Assembly (NCBI GenBank): GCA_025924815.1
Contig: JAICHQ010000004.1
Coordinates: 1 to 64,000, forward strand
Source: Nocardioides sp.
Lineage (GTDB): Bacteria; Actinomycetota; Actinomycetes; Propionibacteriales; Nocardioidaceae
Direction: 5' to 3'
Length of the DNA: 64,000 bases
Part shown: positions 1-8,193 of the stretch, one piece after another
How positions within the stretch are numbered: the first letter of the stretch is position 1
Layout: every line of letters begins with the position of its first letter
Notes under the pieces: model-generated
The model's database searches: none
What the model was told of the DNA's origin: nothing
Seen by the model: only the letters and a program-made list of their open reading frames with translations
Made by a program: the position numbers and the translations under genes

Positions 1-869
1 ACCGGCGGACCGAACCGCCGGCGCAGCAGCTCCTTCTCCAGCGCCTTGAGCAGGTTCTCCGCGTCGTCCTCCTCGACCTCGAGGTCCTCGTTGCGGGTGA
101 CGCGGAAGGTGTGGACCTCCAGCACCTCCATGCCCGGGAAGAGCCGCTTGAGGTGCTCGCCGATCACGTCCTCCAGCGGCACGAAGCGCTCGTTGCCCAA
201 CGGGACGAAGCGGGCGAAGATCGGCGGCACCTTGACCCGCGCGAAGTGCTCCTTCCCGGTCTTCGGGTTGCGCACCAGCACCGCGAGGTTGAGCGAGAGC
301 CCGGAGATGTAGGGGAACGGGTGCGCGGGGTCGACGGCCAGCGGCGTGAGCACCGGGAAGACCCGCTCCTTGAACAGCCGCTTGCAGTACTTCTGCTCCT
401 CGCGGTCGAGGTCGGGCCACCGGACCAGCTCGATGCCCTCCTCGACGAGCTGGGGGACCAGCTCCTCGCGGAAGAGTCGCGCGTGACGTTCCATCTGGTC
501 GCGGGTCTCGGCCCAGATGCGCTCGAGGACGTCGCGCGGCATCAGGCCGGAAGCCGCACGGACGGCCACGTCGGCGGCGATGCGTCGCTTGAGCCCGGCC
601 ACGCGGACCATGAAGAACTCGTCGAGGTTGCTGGAGAAGATCGCAGCGAACCGCACCCGCTCCAGCAGCGGCAGCTGGGGGTCCTCGGCCTGGCCGAGGA
701 CGCGGCGGCTGTAGGCCAGCCAGGAGAGCTCCCGGTCGAGGAACCTGTCCTCGTACGACGCGATCGAGGCCACCGCGTCGTCGTCGGGCACGTACGGTGG
801 TTCGACGTCGAAGGGCTCGTCGGCGGGCGTGTCGTCGCGCGACGGGTCGACGGAAGCGAGCTGGACCAT
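1..869 (-). CDS. ppk: Polyphosphate kinase 1, N-terminal part (runs off the window)
   Basis: This enzyme makes inorganic polyphosphate reversibly from ATP. The reverse strand reads from an ATG at 869 and stays open to the window edge, giving about the first 289 residues; the catalytic C-terminal half lies outside. After an acidic N-terminal leader come [16 protein letters not shown] and [16 protein letters not shown], hallmark segments of the PPK1 N-terminal and head domains, then [20 protein letters not shown]. It is divergent from the esterase at 938 with 68 bases between. A CACACT box lies 7 bases before the ATG, so the transcript may be leaderless. Identity is secure; function of the unseen half is assumed. 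Confidence 0.93.
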   Translation of the reverse strand, partial: MVQLASVDPSRDDTPADEPFDVEPPYVPDDDAVASIASYEDRFLDRELSWLAYSRRVLGQAEDPQLPLLERVRFAAIFSSNLDEFFMVRVAGLKRRIAADVAVRAASGLMPRDVLERIWAETRDQMERHARLFREELVPQLVEEGIELVRWPDLDREEQKYCKRLFKERVFPVLTPLAVDPAHPFPYISGLSLNLAVLVRNPKTGKEHFARVKVPPIFARFVPLGNERFVPLEDVIGEHLKRLFPGMEVLEVHTFRVTRNEDLEVEEDDAENLLKALEKELLRRRFGPP

Positions 870-925
870 GGGATTCAGTGTGGCACCGTCGCATGAACGC
901 CGGGTGACGTCGGCCGGGGCCTCGC

Positions 926-931
926 TACGGT
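926..931 (+). promoter_or_regulatory. -10 box TACGGT for the esterase
   Basis: TACGGT lies six bases before the GTG at 938, so transcription would start at or beside the start codon. No Shine-Dalgarno sequence is seen. This supports GTG 938 as the start and a leaderless mRNA. Confidence 0.45.
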
Positions 932-937
932 GGCGGC

Positions 938-2005
938 GTGCTTCCGGGACCGACACTGCGCGCCGCCGTCGACCAGCGCCTGAAGTCCCTGACCCTGCGG
1001 GCCGCGATGAGCATTCCGCCACGCGTGCAGCGCCTGCTCGCCGGGCGCCGGGTGACCATCGACGGCCAGGTCCTGGCCGTCGACACCCAGCTGATGCTGC
1101 GGCTCGAGCGGGTCGCCCGGCAGCCCTCGACGGAGTCGTTGCCGCTGGCCGCGGGGCGACGGAACCTCGTGATGCAGGCGACCCTCGCCGGCGGCGCCCA
1201 GCCGATCGGCGCCGTCCGGGACGTCTCGGTGGGCGACCTCCGGGCGCGGCTCTACGTCCCGACCGGGGCGGTCGACCCGGGACCGCTGCTGGTGTTCTTC
1301 CACGGTGGCGGCTGGGTGTACGGCGACCTGGACTCCCACGACCCGACCTGCCGGTTCCTGGCCGAGCGGAGCGGGGTGCGGGTGCTCTCGGTCGACTACC
1401 GGCTCGCGCCCGAGCATCCCTTCCCGGCGGCGTACGACGATGCCGTCGCGGCGTACCGCTGGGTCACCGAGCACGCCGGCTCGCTCGGTGCCGACCCCAG
1501 CAGGCTCGGCGTCGGCGGCGACTCGGCGGGGGGCAACCTGGCGGCGGTGACGGCGATCGAGGCCGCCCGGGTCGGCCTGGCGATGGCCTTCCAGCTGCTG
1601 GTCTATCCGGGCACCGACGCGACGACCCACCGCCCGAGTCGCGCGCTGTTCGGACGCGACCTCTTCCTGACCGAGGAGTTCATCGACGGGGTGCTGGCCC
1701 GGTACGCACCCGATCCGACGACGCGCGCCGACCCGCGGGTGAGCCCGCTGCTGGCCGAGATCCCGGCGGGCCTGGCGCCGGCGTACGTCGCGACGGCGGG
1801 CTTCGACCCGCTGCGCGACGAGGGTGAGGCGTACGCCCGGGCGCTCGCCGACGCCGGCGTCGAGGTCGAGCTGCGGCGCTTTTCCGACCAGATCCACGGG
1901 TTCTGGAGCGTCGTCGGCGTCGGCGGGACGGCGCGGGCAGCGGCGGCGGAGATCGCCGCCCGACTGGCGGTAGGGCTGCGCCCACGTCCGGACGCGGGTC
2001 AGTAG
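938..2005 (+). CDS. Alpha/beta hydrolase, hormone-sensitive-lipase type esterase
   Basis: Probable carboxylesterase of the HSL (GDXG) family, 355 residues. HGGGW at residues 122-126 forms the oxyanion hole, and GDSAGG at 194-199 carries the nucleophilic serine. The catalytic Asp is expected in the [12 protein letters not shown] segment and the His in IHGFW near the C-terminus. No signal peptide is evident, so it is probably cytoplasmic. Its last seven bases overlap the convergent DsrE-like gene. The start is GTG, supported by a -10 box six bases upstream. The family is clear; the substrate cannot be told. Confidence 0.88.
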   Translation: MLPGPTLRAAVDQRLKSLTLRAAMSIPPRVQRLLAGRRVTIDGQVLAVDTQLMLRLERVARQPSTESLPLAAGRRNLVMQATLAGGAQPIGAVRDVSVGDLRARLYVPTGAVDPGPLLVFFHGGGWVYGDLDSHDPTCRFLAERSGVRVLSVDYRLAPEHPFPAAYDDAVAAYRWVTEHAGSLGADPSRLGVGGDSAGGNLAAVTAIEAARVGLAMAFQLLVYPGTDATTHRPSRALFGRDLFLTEEFIDGVLARYAPDPTTRADPRVSPLLAEIPAGLAPAYVATAGFDPLRDEGEAYARALADAGVEVELRRFSDQIHGFWSVVGVGGTARAAAAEIAARLAVGLRPRPDAGQ

Positions 2006-2355
2006 ACGAGGGCCTGGACGCCCTCGGCGAGCACCTCTTCGACGTACGACGGGGAGCCGGCGAGCCGGACGCCGTCGAGCAGGTCGCCCTCGACGATCCC
2101 GCGCCGGGCCGCGCACTGGGAGCACACGGTCACCCGCCCGCGTTCGAGGACGGCGCCGAGCATGTCGGCGAACGGCAGGGCATGGGGCAGGACGACGTCG
2201 CGGCCCGGTAGGCCGAACCACGCGGCCTCGCCGGTCAGCCACAGCGAGACGCCGGCGCCCGAGGCGGCGGCGGTCGCGGCCACGGTGAACCCCTGGTTGC
2301 AGCGCTCGGGGTCGTCGGCGCCGGCGGTCACCTTGACGACCAGACCGCGCGACAT
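1999..2355 (-). CDS. DsrE-like family protein
   Basis: Small cytoplasmic protein of 118 residues resembling the DsrE/DsrF/YchN fold. It opens with MSRGLVVKVTAGADDPERC, followed by an alternating alpha/beta pattern typical of the family and a CSQCAARRG segment that holds two cysteines, where some family members carry persulfide. A TAGAGT box on the reverse strand sits six bases before ATG 2355, so it is likely leaderless. It tail-overlaps the esterase and is divergent from the nitrobindin-like gene. Sulfur handling is possible but unproven. Confidence 0.7.
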   Translation of the reverse strand: MSRGLVVKVTAGADDPERCNQGFTVAATAAASGAGVSLWLTGEAAWFGLPGRDVVLPHALPFADMLGAVLERGRVTVCSQCAARRGIVEGDLLDGVRLAGSPSYVEEVLAEGVQALVY

Positions 2356-2361
2356 GCCGGA

Positions 2362-2371
2362 ACTCTAGACT
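2362..2371. promoter_or_regulatory. Overlapping divergent -10 boxes
   Basis: TAGAGT on the reverse strand (2362-2367) and TAGACT on the forward strand (2366-2371) share two bases at a TCTAGA core. They stand 6 and 7 bases from the ATG codons at 2355 and 2379. Both genes would be leaderless, and the two promoters could not easily be occupied at once. Confidence 0.5.
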
Positions 2372-2378
2372 CAGGTGC

Positions 2379-2879
2379 ATGCCGTTCGAGATCCCGGAGA
2401 ACATCCATCCGCTCACCGCGCGGCTGGCGTGGCTGATCGGGCGCTGGGCCGGCAACGGGTACGGGGAGTACCCCGGGATCGACGACTTCCAGTTCGGCCA
2501 GGAGGTCGTCTTCCAGCAGGACGGCCGTCCATTCATCCACTACTTCAGCCGCGCCTGGATCGTCGACGTCGAGGGGCGGACGATCCGCGAGGCGGCCCAG
2601 GAGACCGGGTTCCTGCGGCCCCAGGAGGACGGCACCCTGGAGCTGGTGATGTGCCACAACACCGGCTTCGCCGAGGTCTGGACCGGCGAGATCCACCCCG
2701 AGCAGCCGCGCTTCGAGATCGTCACCGACGCGGTGGCGCGCACGGCGACGGCCAAGGAGTACGTCGGGGGGAAGCGGCTCTACGGATACGTCGACGGGAA
2801 CCTGCTCTACGCCTACGACATGGCGGCGACCGGCCACGAGCTCCAGCCGCACACGCACGCCCAGCTGGTCAGGCAGTAG
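2379..2879 (+). CDS. Nitrobindin-like heme-binding beta-barrel protein
   Basis: 166-residue protein of the nitrobindin/FABP-like (THAP4 C-terminal domain) family. These ten-stranded barrels bind ferric heme, and in characterised members they convert peroxynitrite to nitrate. The family motif GRWAGNGYGEYP is near residue 26, and the C-terminal QPHTHAQL segment supplies the likely proximal heme histidine. The start is ATG 2379, with TAGACT seven bases upstream. The Fur-family gene begins four bases after its stop, so the two are probably co-transcribed, linking heme or redox chemistry with metal-responsive control. Confidence 0.85.
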   Translation: MPFEIPENIHPLTARLAWLIGRWAGNGYGEYPGIDDFQFGQEVVFQQDGRPFIHYFSRAWIVDVEGRTIREAAQETGFLRPQEDGTLELVMCHNTGFAEVWTGEIHPEQPRFEIVTDAVARTATAKEYVGGKRLYGYVDGNLLYAYDMAATGHELQPHTHAQLVRQ

Positions 2880-2883
2880 CCCG

Positions 2884-3330
2884 ATGTCCCCCTCATCGAG
2901 CGCGGACTGGCGGGAGCGGCTGCGGGAGAAGGGCTATCGGCTCACCCCCCAACGCGAGCTGATCCTCGAAGCGGTCGAGACCCTCGGCCACGCGACACCC
3001 GACGAGGTGCTCGCCGAGGTGCGCACGCACTCGACGGCGGTCAACGCCTCCACGGTCTACCGCACCCTCGAGGTGCTCGAGGAGCTGGACCTGATCCGGC
3101 ACGCCCACCTCAGCGACCGCGCCCCGACGTACCACTCGACCAGCGAGCACGAGCACTTCCATCTGGTCTGCCGGAATTGCCACAAGGTGATCTCGGTTGA
3201 CCCTGATGTGCTGACCCTTGTCTCCGAACGCCTCGAGGCCGACCACGGCTTCACCATCGACGTCGGTCACCTGACCGTCTTCGGCACCTGCGGCGACCAC
3301 GCCGCGACCCAGCTCGGCGGCGACCGCTGA
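2884..3330 (+). CDS. Fur-family metal-responsive repressor
   Basis: 148-residue DNA-binding regulator. The winged helix-turn-helix covers roughly residues 10-85 (GYRLTPQRELILEAV and NASTVYRTLEVLEELDLI). The metal and dimer domain includes HEHFHLVCRNCHKV, with one CxxC. The second CxxC of the structural zinc site in many Fur/Zur proteins is missing: only one cysteine remains, in FGTCGDH. Whether it senses iron, zinc or peroxide cannot be read. Its stop overlaps the ygfZ start (TGATG), so those two are translationally coupled. Confidence 0.88.
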   Translation: MSPSSSADWRERLREKGYRLTPQRELILEAVETLGHATPDEVLAEVRTHSTAVNASTVYRTLEVLEELDLIRHAHLSDRAPTYHSTSEHEHFHLVCRNCHKVISVDPDVLTLVSERLEADHGFTIDVGHLTVFGTCGDHAATQLGGDR

Positions 3331-4262
3331 TGACGTCTCCACTGCTGTCCCTCAGCGGCGCCGTGGGGGGCGCCGGGGTCGACGCGCCGGTGGCGGCCCA
3401 CTACGGCTCGCTGTACGGCGAGCAGACGACGCTGGAGGCGGGCGAGGGCTTCGTCGACCTCTCGCACCACGACGTCGTCCGGATCTCCGGGCCCGACCGG
3501 CTGCAGTGGCTGCACGACCTGACCACGCAGTACTTCCTCGACCTGCCGCCGAAGGCCTGGACGCAGGCGCTGGTCCTCAGCCCGCAGGGTCACGTCGAGC
3601 ACGCGTTCGCCGGCGTCGACGACGGCGAGTCCCTCACGGTGACCACCGAGCCGGGTGCGGCCGCGGCTCTGGTGGAGTTCCTGGACCGGATGCGGTTCAT
3701 GTCGCGGGTCGAGGTCGCGGAGGTGACCTCGGAGCTGGCGCTGACCTACCGGCCCGCCGCCGGCCACGAGCTCGTCCCGCGTGACCAGCTGTCGACGTAC
3801 GCCGAGGCGGCGGGGCCGGCGTGTGGGCTGTGGGCCTACGAGGCGCTACGGATCGCGCGCGGCGAGCCGCGGCTCGGGCTCGACACCGACGAGCGGACGA
3901 TCCCCAACGAGGTCGGCTGGATCGGCACCGCCGTCCACATGGACAAGGGCTGCTACCGCGGCCAGGAGACCGTCGCGCGGGTGCACAACCTGGGCCGCCC
4001 GCCCCGACGGCTCACGCTGCTCCACCTCGACGGCTCGGAGAACCGGCTGCCGGCGATCGGCTCAGGCGTGCTGTCGGGGGAGAAGGTCGTGGGCTTCGTC
4101 GGCACGTCCGCGCGCCACCACGAGCTCGGCCCGATCGCGCTGGCACTGCTCAAGCGCAACGTGCCGGTCGACGTCCAGCTGGAGGTCGACGGCCTCCCGG
4201 CCGCCCAGCAGGTCATCGTCGACCCCGAGATCGGCCTCCACTTCCGCCGTGAGAACGGATAG
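3330..4262 (+). CDS. ygfZ: YgfZ/GcvT-type folate-binding protein
   Basis: 310-residue protein of the family that uses tetrahydrofolate in assembly or repair of iron-sulfur enzymes. The signature KGCYRGQETVARVHNLG is near residue 206 and contains the conserved cysteine. The N-terminal two thirds resemble the aminomethyltransferase fold. ATG 3330 overlaps the Fur stop codon. The TAG stop at 4260-4262 lies inside the left arm of a palindromic repeat that also carries the stop codon of the convergent mshD. Confidence 0.92.
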   Translation: MTSPLLSLSGAVGGAGVDAPVAAHYGSLYGEQTTLEAGEGFVDLSHHDVVRISGPDRLQWLHDLTTQYFLDLPPKAWTQALVLSPQGHVEHAFAGVDDGESLTVTTEPGAAAALVEFLDRMRFMSRVEVAEVTSELALTYRPAAGHELVPRDQLSTYAEAAGPACGLWAYEALRIARGEPRLGLDTDERTIPNEVGWIGTAVHMDKGCYRGQETVARVHNLGRPPRRLTLLHLDGSENRLPAIGSGVLSGEKVVGFVGTSARHHELGPIALALLKRNVPVDVQLEVDGLPAAQQVIVDPEIGLHFRRENG

Positions 4263-4319
4263 TCCCCGACGAAATGGCTGGGTTTCGACCCCCGATCCAG
4301 CCACCTTGTCGGGGACTAT
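4259..4319. repeat. Palindromic element, copy 1
   Basis: 23-base arms at 4259-4281 and 4297-4319 are complementary except for three positions, around a 15-base loop. The left arm begins ATAGTCCCCGACGAAATGG and is identical to that of copy 3 at 49024. TAG within each arm is the stop codon of ygfZ (forward) and mshD (reverse). As RNA it would fold into a strong hairpin from either side and probably acts as a bidirectional terminator. It has no T-tract. Confidence 0.85.
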
Positions 4320-5161
4320 CGTTTCCGCGCGTACTGGACGTGCGTAGAGGTGTGGGCGAAGCCGAGGCGTGAGTACGTCGCAATGGCGGGCTCGTTGTCG
4401 GACTCGACGTACAGGATGATCCGGCGTACGCCGCGCCCGTTCAGGTAGGACAGGCCGGCAGCGGTGACCGCCCGGCCCAGGCCCCGGCCCTGGGCGGCCG
4501 GGTCGACGGCGACGACGTACACCTCGCCGAGCTCGGAGTCGTGCTGCTTGGTCCAGTGGAAGGCGAGCAGCCCCGACCCGGTGTCGGCGACGAGCAGGCC
4601 CACCGGATCGAACCACGGCTCGGCCATCCGCTCGGCCAGGTTGGCCGCGTCCATCGACCCCTGCTCGGGGTGGTGGGCGAAGGCGGCCGCGTTCACCCGG
4701 AGGACCTCGGCGGCGTCGGACTCGCGGTAGCCGCGGATCGCGACGCCTTCGACGCTCGGTACGTCGACGTGGCCGGCCGCGCGCGACATCACCCACAGCG
4801 CGCGCGTCGCCTCGAAGCCGAACGCGTGCGCCAGCGCCCGGGCCCCGGGGTGGTCGGCGTGCGACCAGGCGGTGACGTCGCCCGGCGCCTGCGCCAGCGC
4901 GGCCTCGACCAGGTCGCGGCCCTCGCCGCGCCGCCGCGCGTCCGGGGCGACGGCGACATCGAGGTCGTGATCGCGCAGCAGCGCGAACCCGTCGTCGGAC
5001 AGCCAGAGGGTGTTTCCGTGCAGCCCGCGATGGGCGAGGGACATCCGGGCCCCCTCGTCGATCGGCTCGGAGCCGTCGCTCTCGGCCGACGCCCGGGTCA
5101 CCCGGTCGACCAGGGCGAGGGCGCGGTCGAGGTCGGACTCGGCGGCCCGGCGGACACTCAG
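4316..5161 (-). CDS. mshD: Mycothiol synthase (GNAT family)
   Basis: Acetylates the cysteine amine of Cys-GlcN-Ins, the last step of mycothiol synthesis. It has two tandem GNAT domains. The second contains [19 protein letters not shown] (acetyl-CoA loop) followed by [19 protein letters not shown] and a typical HVQYARKR end. The frame is open far upstream, so the start is uncertain. Coding likeness begins at [11 protein letters not shown], just after a CTG (5161-5159) that overlaps the glnR TGA as CTGA. The first standard codon is GTG 5101, which gives 261 residues but removes about 20 plausible ones. Proximity to glnR and a MoaD-like gene recurs in actinobacteria. Confidence 0.87.
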   Translation of the reverse strand: MSVRRAAESDLDRALALVDRVTRASAESDGSEPIDEGARMSLAHRGLHGNTLWLSDDGFALLRDHDLDVAVAPDARRRGEGRDLVEAALAQAPGDVTAWSHADHPGARALAHAFGFEATRALWVMSRAAGHVDVPSVEGVAIRGYRESDAAEVLRVNAAAFAHHPEQGSMDAANLAERMAEPWFDPVGLLVADTGSGLLAFHWTKQHDSELGEVYVVAVDPAAQGRGLGRAVTAAGLSYLNGRGVRRIILYVESDNEPAIATYSRLGFAHTSTHVQYARKR

Positions 5162-5907
5162 CGGTTCGGTTCCGTGGTCTCGACGAGCTCGACCGACGGA
5201 GTGTGCCCCGTCGACGGGGTCCGCTCCTTGGCCGGGAGCACGAACCGGTAGCCGACGTTGCGAACGGTCCCGATCAGGGTCTCGTGCTCGGGTCCGAGCT
5301 TGGCCCGGAGCCGGCGTACGTGGACGTCGACCGTGCGGGTGCCACCGAAGTAGTCGTAGCCCCAGACCTCCTGCAGCAGCTGGTCGCGGGTGAAGACCCG
5401 CCCGGGATGTTGGGCGAGGTGCTTCAGCAGCTCGAACTCCTTGAAGGTCAGGTCGAGCAGGCGTCCGCCGATGGTCGCGGTGTACGCCGCGTCGTCGACC
5501 ACCACGTCGCCGGAGCGGATCAGGTGGGCGTCGGGCCGGTCGTCGTCGCGAGCCGCGTGGAGCCGGGAGACCGCGAGCCGGATGCGTGCCTCGAGCTCGG
5601 CCGGGCCGCAGGTGTGCAGCACGACGTCGTCCATGCCCCAGTCGTGGGCGACCACCGCGAGGCCGCCCTCGGTCACGACCAGGACGACCGGGCAGTCGGT
5701 GCCCGTCGTCCGGAGCAGCCGGCACAGGTCGCGCGCGTGGGCGAGCTCCTGGCGACCGTCGACCAGGATCAGGTCGGCATCGGGCGCGTCGATCAGCGCG
5801 CTGCCCTCGGCCGGGAGGATCTTCACCTGGTGTCCGAGGAGTGCGAGCCCGGGCAGCACCTCGGCGCTCGGCTGAAGGGCGCTGGTGAGCAGCAGCAGCG
5901 TGCTCAT
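5158..5907 (-). CDS. glnR: GlnR-type nitrogen regulator (OmpR family)
   Basis: 249-residue response-regulator-like protein closely matching actinobacterial GlnR. The pseudo-receiver begins [20 protein letters not shown] and lacks the usual acidic phosphorylation pocket. The winged-helix domain contains [20 protein letters not shown] and [20 protein letters not shown]. GlnR controls ammonium assimilation genes such as glnA and amtB. ATG 5907 is chosen because the protein aligns from there; the open frame upstream is not coding. The C-terminal tail [11 protein letters not shown] is encoded by a dispersed repeat, an add-on beyond the conserved [10 protein letters not shown] end. Confidence 0.92.
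   Translation of the reverse strand: MSTLLLLTSALQPSAEVLPGLALLGHQVKILPAEGSALIDAPDADLILVDGRQELAHARDLCRLLRTTGTDCPVVLVVTEGGLAVVAHDWGMDDVVLHTCGPAELEARIRLAVSRLHAARDDDRPDAHLIRSGDVVVDDAAYTATIGGRLLDLTFKEFELLKHLAQHPGRVFTRDQLLQEVWGYDYFGGTRTVDVHVRRLRAKLGPEHETLIGTVRNVGYRFVLPAKERTPSTGHTPSVELVETTEPNR
5176..5199. repeat. Dispersed short repeat, copy A (inside glnR)
   Basis: GGTCTCGAC, then G, then AGCTCGACCGACG(G). The same sequence with one base changed occurs at 8325 and 29193. Read on the reverse strand here, it encodes the PSVELVETT tail of GlnR. Confidence 0.7.
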
Positions 5908-5958
5908 GTGGTCACCTCCGGCCTCGGGCGGTCCGCCCGATGCGCAAGGATATCGACC

Positions 5959-6261
5959 ATGGAGACCCGAGCCGGCGACGACACCGGGCCTGAGACCGCG
6001 CCGATCACGGTGCGGTACTGGGCCTCCGCGCGCGCGGAGGCCGGGGTCGAGTCCGACGACCTGGCGGTCTCGGCAACGCTGAGCCTGTCCGACGTCGTAC
6101 GCCGTGCGGCGGCGCTGCACCCCGACACCAGGCTGCCGGTGGTGCTCGAGGCGTGCTCGGTGCTGGTCGGTGACCAGCCGGTGAAGTCGCGCGACCCCGA
6201 CTCGGTGCTCGTGGACCCCGGACAGACCGTGGAGTTCCTGCCGCCGTTCGCCGGGGGTTGA
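5959..6261 (+). CDS. MoaD/ThiS-family sulfur carrier protein
   Basis: 100-residue ubiquitin-like protein ending in the diagnostic GG (FLPPFAGG), which is adenylated and converted to a thiocarboxylate to donate sulfur in molybdopterin, thiamine or cysteine-type pathways. The core [16 protein letters not shown] is followed by a beta-grasp pattern. ATG 5959 is preferred because the earlier open frame is antisense to glnR. It is divergent from glnR with 51 bases between. The acceptor pathway cannot be identified here, as no MoaE or ThiG is nearby. Confidence 0.85.
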   Translation: METRAGDDTGPETAPITVRYWASARAEAGVESDDLAVSATLSLSDVVRRAAALHPDTRLPVVLEACSVLVGDQPVKSRDPDSVLVDPGQTVEFLPPFAGG

Positions 6262-6328
6262 GCCTCGGTCCAGGATCGGCCGGCGAAAGCGGCGGGGCCG
6301 ACGGCGTACGCGGCCCCGCCGCCTGCGC

Positions 6329-6763
6329 TCAGGCCTCGATCGCCGTGCGCTCCTCACCTGCGGAGACCTCGATCCGCCTCGGCTTGGCGCGTTCGGCGAC
6401 GGGGATCGTCAGGCGCAGGACGCCGCCCTCGTAGTGGGCCTCGATGCGCTCCAGGTCGAGGTTGTCGCCCAGCACGAGCTGCCGGCTGAACACGCCGCGT
6501 GGCCGTTCGGTGGCCAGCATCTCCCAGTCGCCGTTGCGCGCGACGCGCTCGGCGCGAACGGTCAGCACGTTGCGTTCGACGTCGAGGTCGATCGACTCGC
6601 GGGCGACTCCGGGGAGGTCGAACTCGATCCGGAAGACGTCGCCCTCGCGCCAGGCGTCCATCGGCATCACGGCCGGACGGTTGGTGGTGCCCAGGGAGGG
6701 GCCCAGGAGCTGACCGGCAAGGCGGTCGAGGTCACGGAACGGGTCGGTGGTACGCAGCAACAT
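6329..6763 (-). CDS. Hsp20/alpha-crystallin small heat-shock protein
   Basis: 144-residue ATP-independent holdase. After an N-terminal arm ([20 protein letters not shown]), the alpha-crystallin domain runs from about residue 38, with [19 protein letters not shown] and the conserved [14 protein letters not shown], and a short C-terminal tail. AAGGAGG lies seven bases before ATG 6763. A strong sigma-70-like promoter and a perfect operator-like palindrome lie just upstream, and the MerR/HspR-like gene is divergent, so repression by that neighbour is likely. Confidence 0.95.
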   Translation of the reverse strand: MLLRTTDPFRDLDRLAGQLLGPSLGTTNRPAVMPMDAWREGDVFRIEFDLPGVARESIDLDVERNVLTVRAERVARNGDWEMLATERPRGVFSRQLVLGDNLDLERIEAHYEGGVLRLTIPVAERAKPRRIEVSAGEERTAIEA

Positions 6764-6797
6764 CGGTGGTCCTCCTTGTCAGAGTGGTCCGGGATCT

Positions 6798-6811
6798 GTA
6801 ACGTCCGTTAC
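6798..6811. promoter_or_regulatory. Operator-like palindrome in the hsp20/merR gap
   Basis: GTAACG-TC-CGTTAC, a perfect inverted repeat with a two-base centre. It covers about +1 to +14 of the predicted hsp20 transcript, where a bound repressor would block initiation. It differs from the classic HAIR sequence of Streptomyces HspR as I remember it. Confidence 0.6.
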
Positions 6812-6817
6812 GGGTTT

Positions 6818-6846
6818 TATATAGCGTGTAGCGCAGATGACGTCAA
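6818..6846 (-). promoter_or_regulatory. Sigma-70-type promoter of hsp20
   Basis: Reverse strand: TTGACG (6846-6841), a 17-base spacer, and TATATA (6823-6818). The predicted start is near 6811, leaving a 5' leader of about 48 bases. This is one of the most canonical promoters in the window. Confidence 0.65.
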
Positions 6847-6872
6847 GGTCTGCGGAGAAGGAGGGTCGATCC

Positions 6873-7139
6873 GTGATCGACACCCGAGGGGTCTTCGCGA
6901 TCTCGATCGCCGCCGAGCGGGCCGGCATGCAGATCCAGAACCTCCGCGTGTACGAGCGCCGCGGCCTGATCGAGCCGGCGCGCACCCCGGGAGGGACCAG
7001 GCTCTACAGCGAGGCCGACATCACGTTGCTGCGGCGCATCGCCGAGCTGCTGGCGGAGGGTCTGAACCTCGCCGGCATCCGCCGGGTGCTCGAGTTGGAG
7101 GACGACGTCGCGGAGCTTCGTCGTCGGCTGGGTGACTGA
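6873..7139 (+). CDS. MerR-family regulator, HspR-like
   Basis: Small DNA-binding protein of 88 residues. One MerR winged helix (FAISIAAERAGMQIQNLRVYERRGLIEPARTPGGTRLYSEADI) is followed by a short helix ending ELRRRLGD. It has no metal or drug domain, as in HspR. GTG 6873 is chosen because AAGGAGG lies seven bases upstream; ATG 6837 would extend the protein by 12 residues without a ribosome site. Its divergence from hsp20 across a palindrome suggests it represses itself and hsp20. HspR usually sits in the dnaK operon, so this may be a dedicated paralogue. Confidence 0.85.
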   Translation: MIDTRGVFAISIAAERAGMQIQNLRVYERRGLIEPARTPGGTRLYSEADITLLRRIAELLAEGLNLAGIRRVLELEDDVAELRRRLGD

Positions 7140-7168
7140 GCGGTCGTCGCGTCGGGCCGGCGCCGACG

Positions 7169-8140
7169 TCAGGGCCGGAGGACCGACAGCAGGTCGGTGC
7201 CCGACATCGACCCGGGAGGCGCCCCGCGCGCGGCCGCCCGGGCCGTCAGGGACTGGATCCGGCTGTTCGCCGGGGCGGGGACGCCATGCAGCCGGCCGAG
7301 CAGCGCGATCTCGCCGTTGAGGAAGTCGGTCTCGACGCCGGAGCCTCGGGTCAGGCTCTGCCAGGTCGAGCCACCGCCGCGCGGCTCGTCGCCGATCGTG
7401 CGCAGCTGGAGGTGGTCGCCCCGTCGGGCATCGTCCTCCTCCTCGGTGACCGGGGCGATGTCGGCGGCTGCGAACACGGACCGGGCCTCGGCGTCGAGCA
7501 GCTCGAGGCAGAGGAGGACGTCGTCCCCGGCCGCCTCGGCTCCGCAGAGCGCCTGCACCGCATTGCCGAGGTTGCTCAGGAGCTTGCGGTACTTCCAGCG
7601 CATGATGTCCGGTCGCGCCTCGCTCTCGAACCTCGACGCCCGCAAGGCCGTGGCGAGCTCCTCGTCGACGGCATCCGTGCCGACCGGAGACCTCCCGAGG
7701 TCGAGGATCCCGGTCGTGGCCACCGAGTGCGCCTGGACCACTCCGGGCTGGAGGTGGGCGGTGGGCATCATCACGCACATCCCGTGCACCGCGTCGAACC
7801 AGCGGGCCAGGGAGCGCTCGTTGGCGACGCCGTTCTGGGCCGCCACCACGGGCACCTGCCCGGCGGCGAGGAACAGGTCGCGGGCAGCCGCCTCCGTGTC
7901 CTGGCTCTTGGTCGCCAGCACGATCACGTCGTCGTCGCGCCAGGTGAGGTCCCGCGCGTGGGGGTACGTCGGGATCGACAGAGTCACCCACTCCTCGGGG
8001 GTCTCGAAGACCAGTCCGTGCTCGCGGAGCGCCTCACCGTGGGCTCCCCGGGCGACCATCGCGACGTCGTGCCCCGATTGGTGGGGGCGGGCGCCGATGG
8101 TCCCGCCGATGCCGCCGGCTCCGAGGATCACGACTCGCAC
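7169..8140 (-). CDS. 2-dehydropantoate 2-reductase family (ApbA/PanE)
   Basis: 323-residue NADPH-dependent ketopantoate reductase-like protein. The Rossmann motif VVILGAGGIGGTIGA starts at the second residue. The N-terminal domain continues with VIVLATKSQDTEAAA and VVAAQNGVANE, and the C-terminal helical domain has KYRKLLSNLGNAV, containing the catalytic-type lysine and asparagine. The frame is open far upstream, but GTG 8140 places the nucleotide motif at the N-terminus. Many paralogues exist, so the substrate may not be ketopantoate. No pantothenate genes are nearby. Confidence 0.85.
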   Translation of the reverse strand: MRVVILGAGGIGGTIGARPHQSGHDVAMVARGAHGEALREHGLVFETPEEWVTLSIPTYPHARDLTWRDDDVIVLATKSQDTEAAARDLFLAAGQVPVVAAQNGVANERSLARWFDAVHGMCVMMPTAHLQPGVVQAHSVATTGILDLGRSPVGTDAVDEELATALRASRFESEARPDIMRWKYRKLLSNLGNAVQALCGAEAAGDDVLLCLELLDAEARSVFAAADIAPVTEEEDDARRGDHLQLRTIGDEPRGGGSTWQSLTRGSGVETDFLNGEIALLGRLHGVPAPANSRIQSLTARAAARGAPPGSMSGTDLLSVLRP

Positions 8141-8193
8141 GCACCCAGGGTAGGAACCGGAATGCGCGGGCGATCCGCGGGGTTGTGGCTTGT

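Noticed and set aside
875..2536. Reverse-strand open frame of 553 codons over the esterase and nitrobindin-like genes
   Set aside because: It crosses three well-supported genes in the wrong frame and reads as low-complexity Arg/Pro/Gly/Asp sequence.
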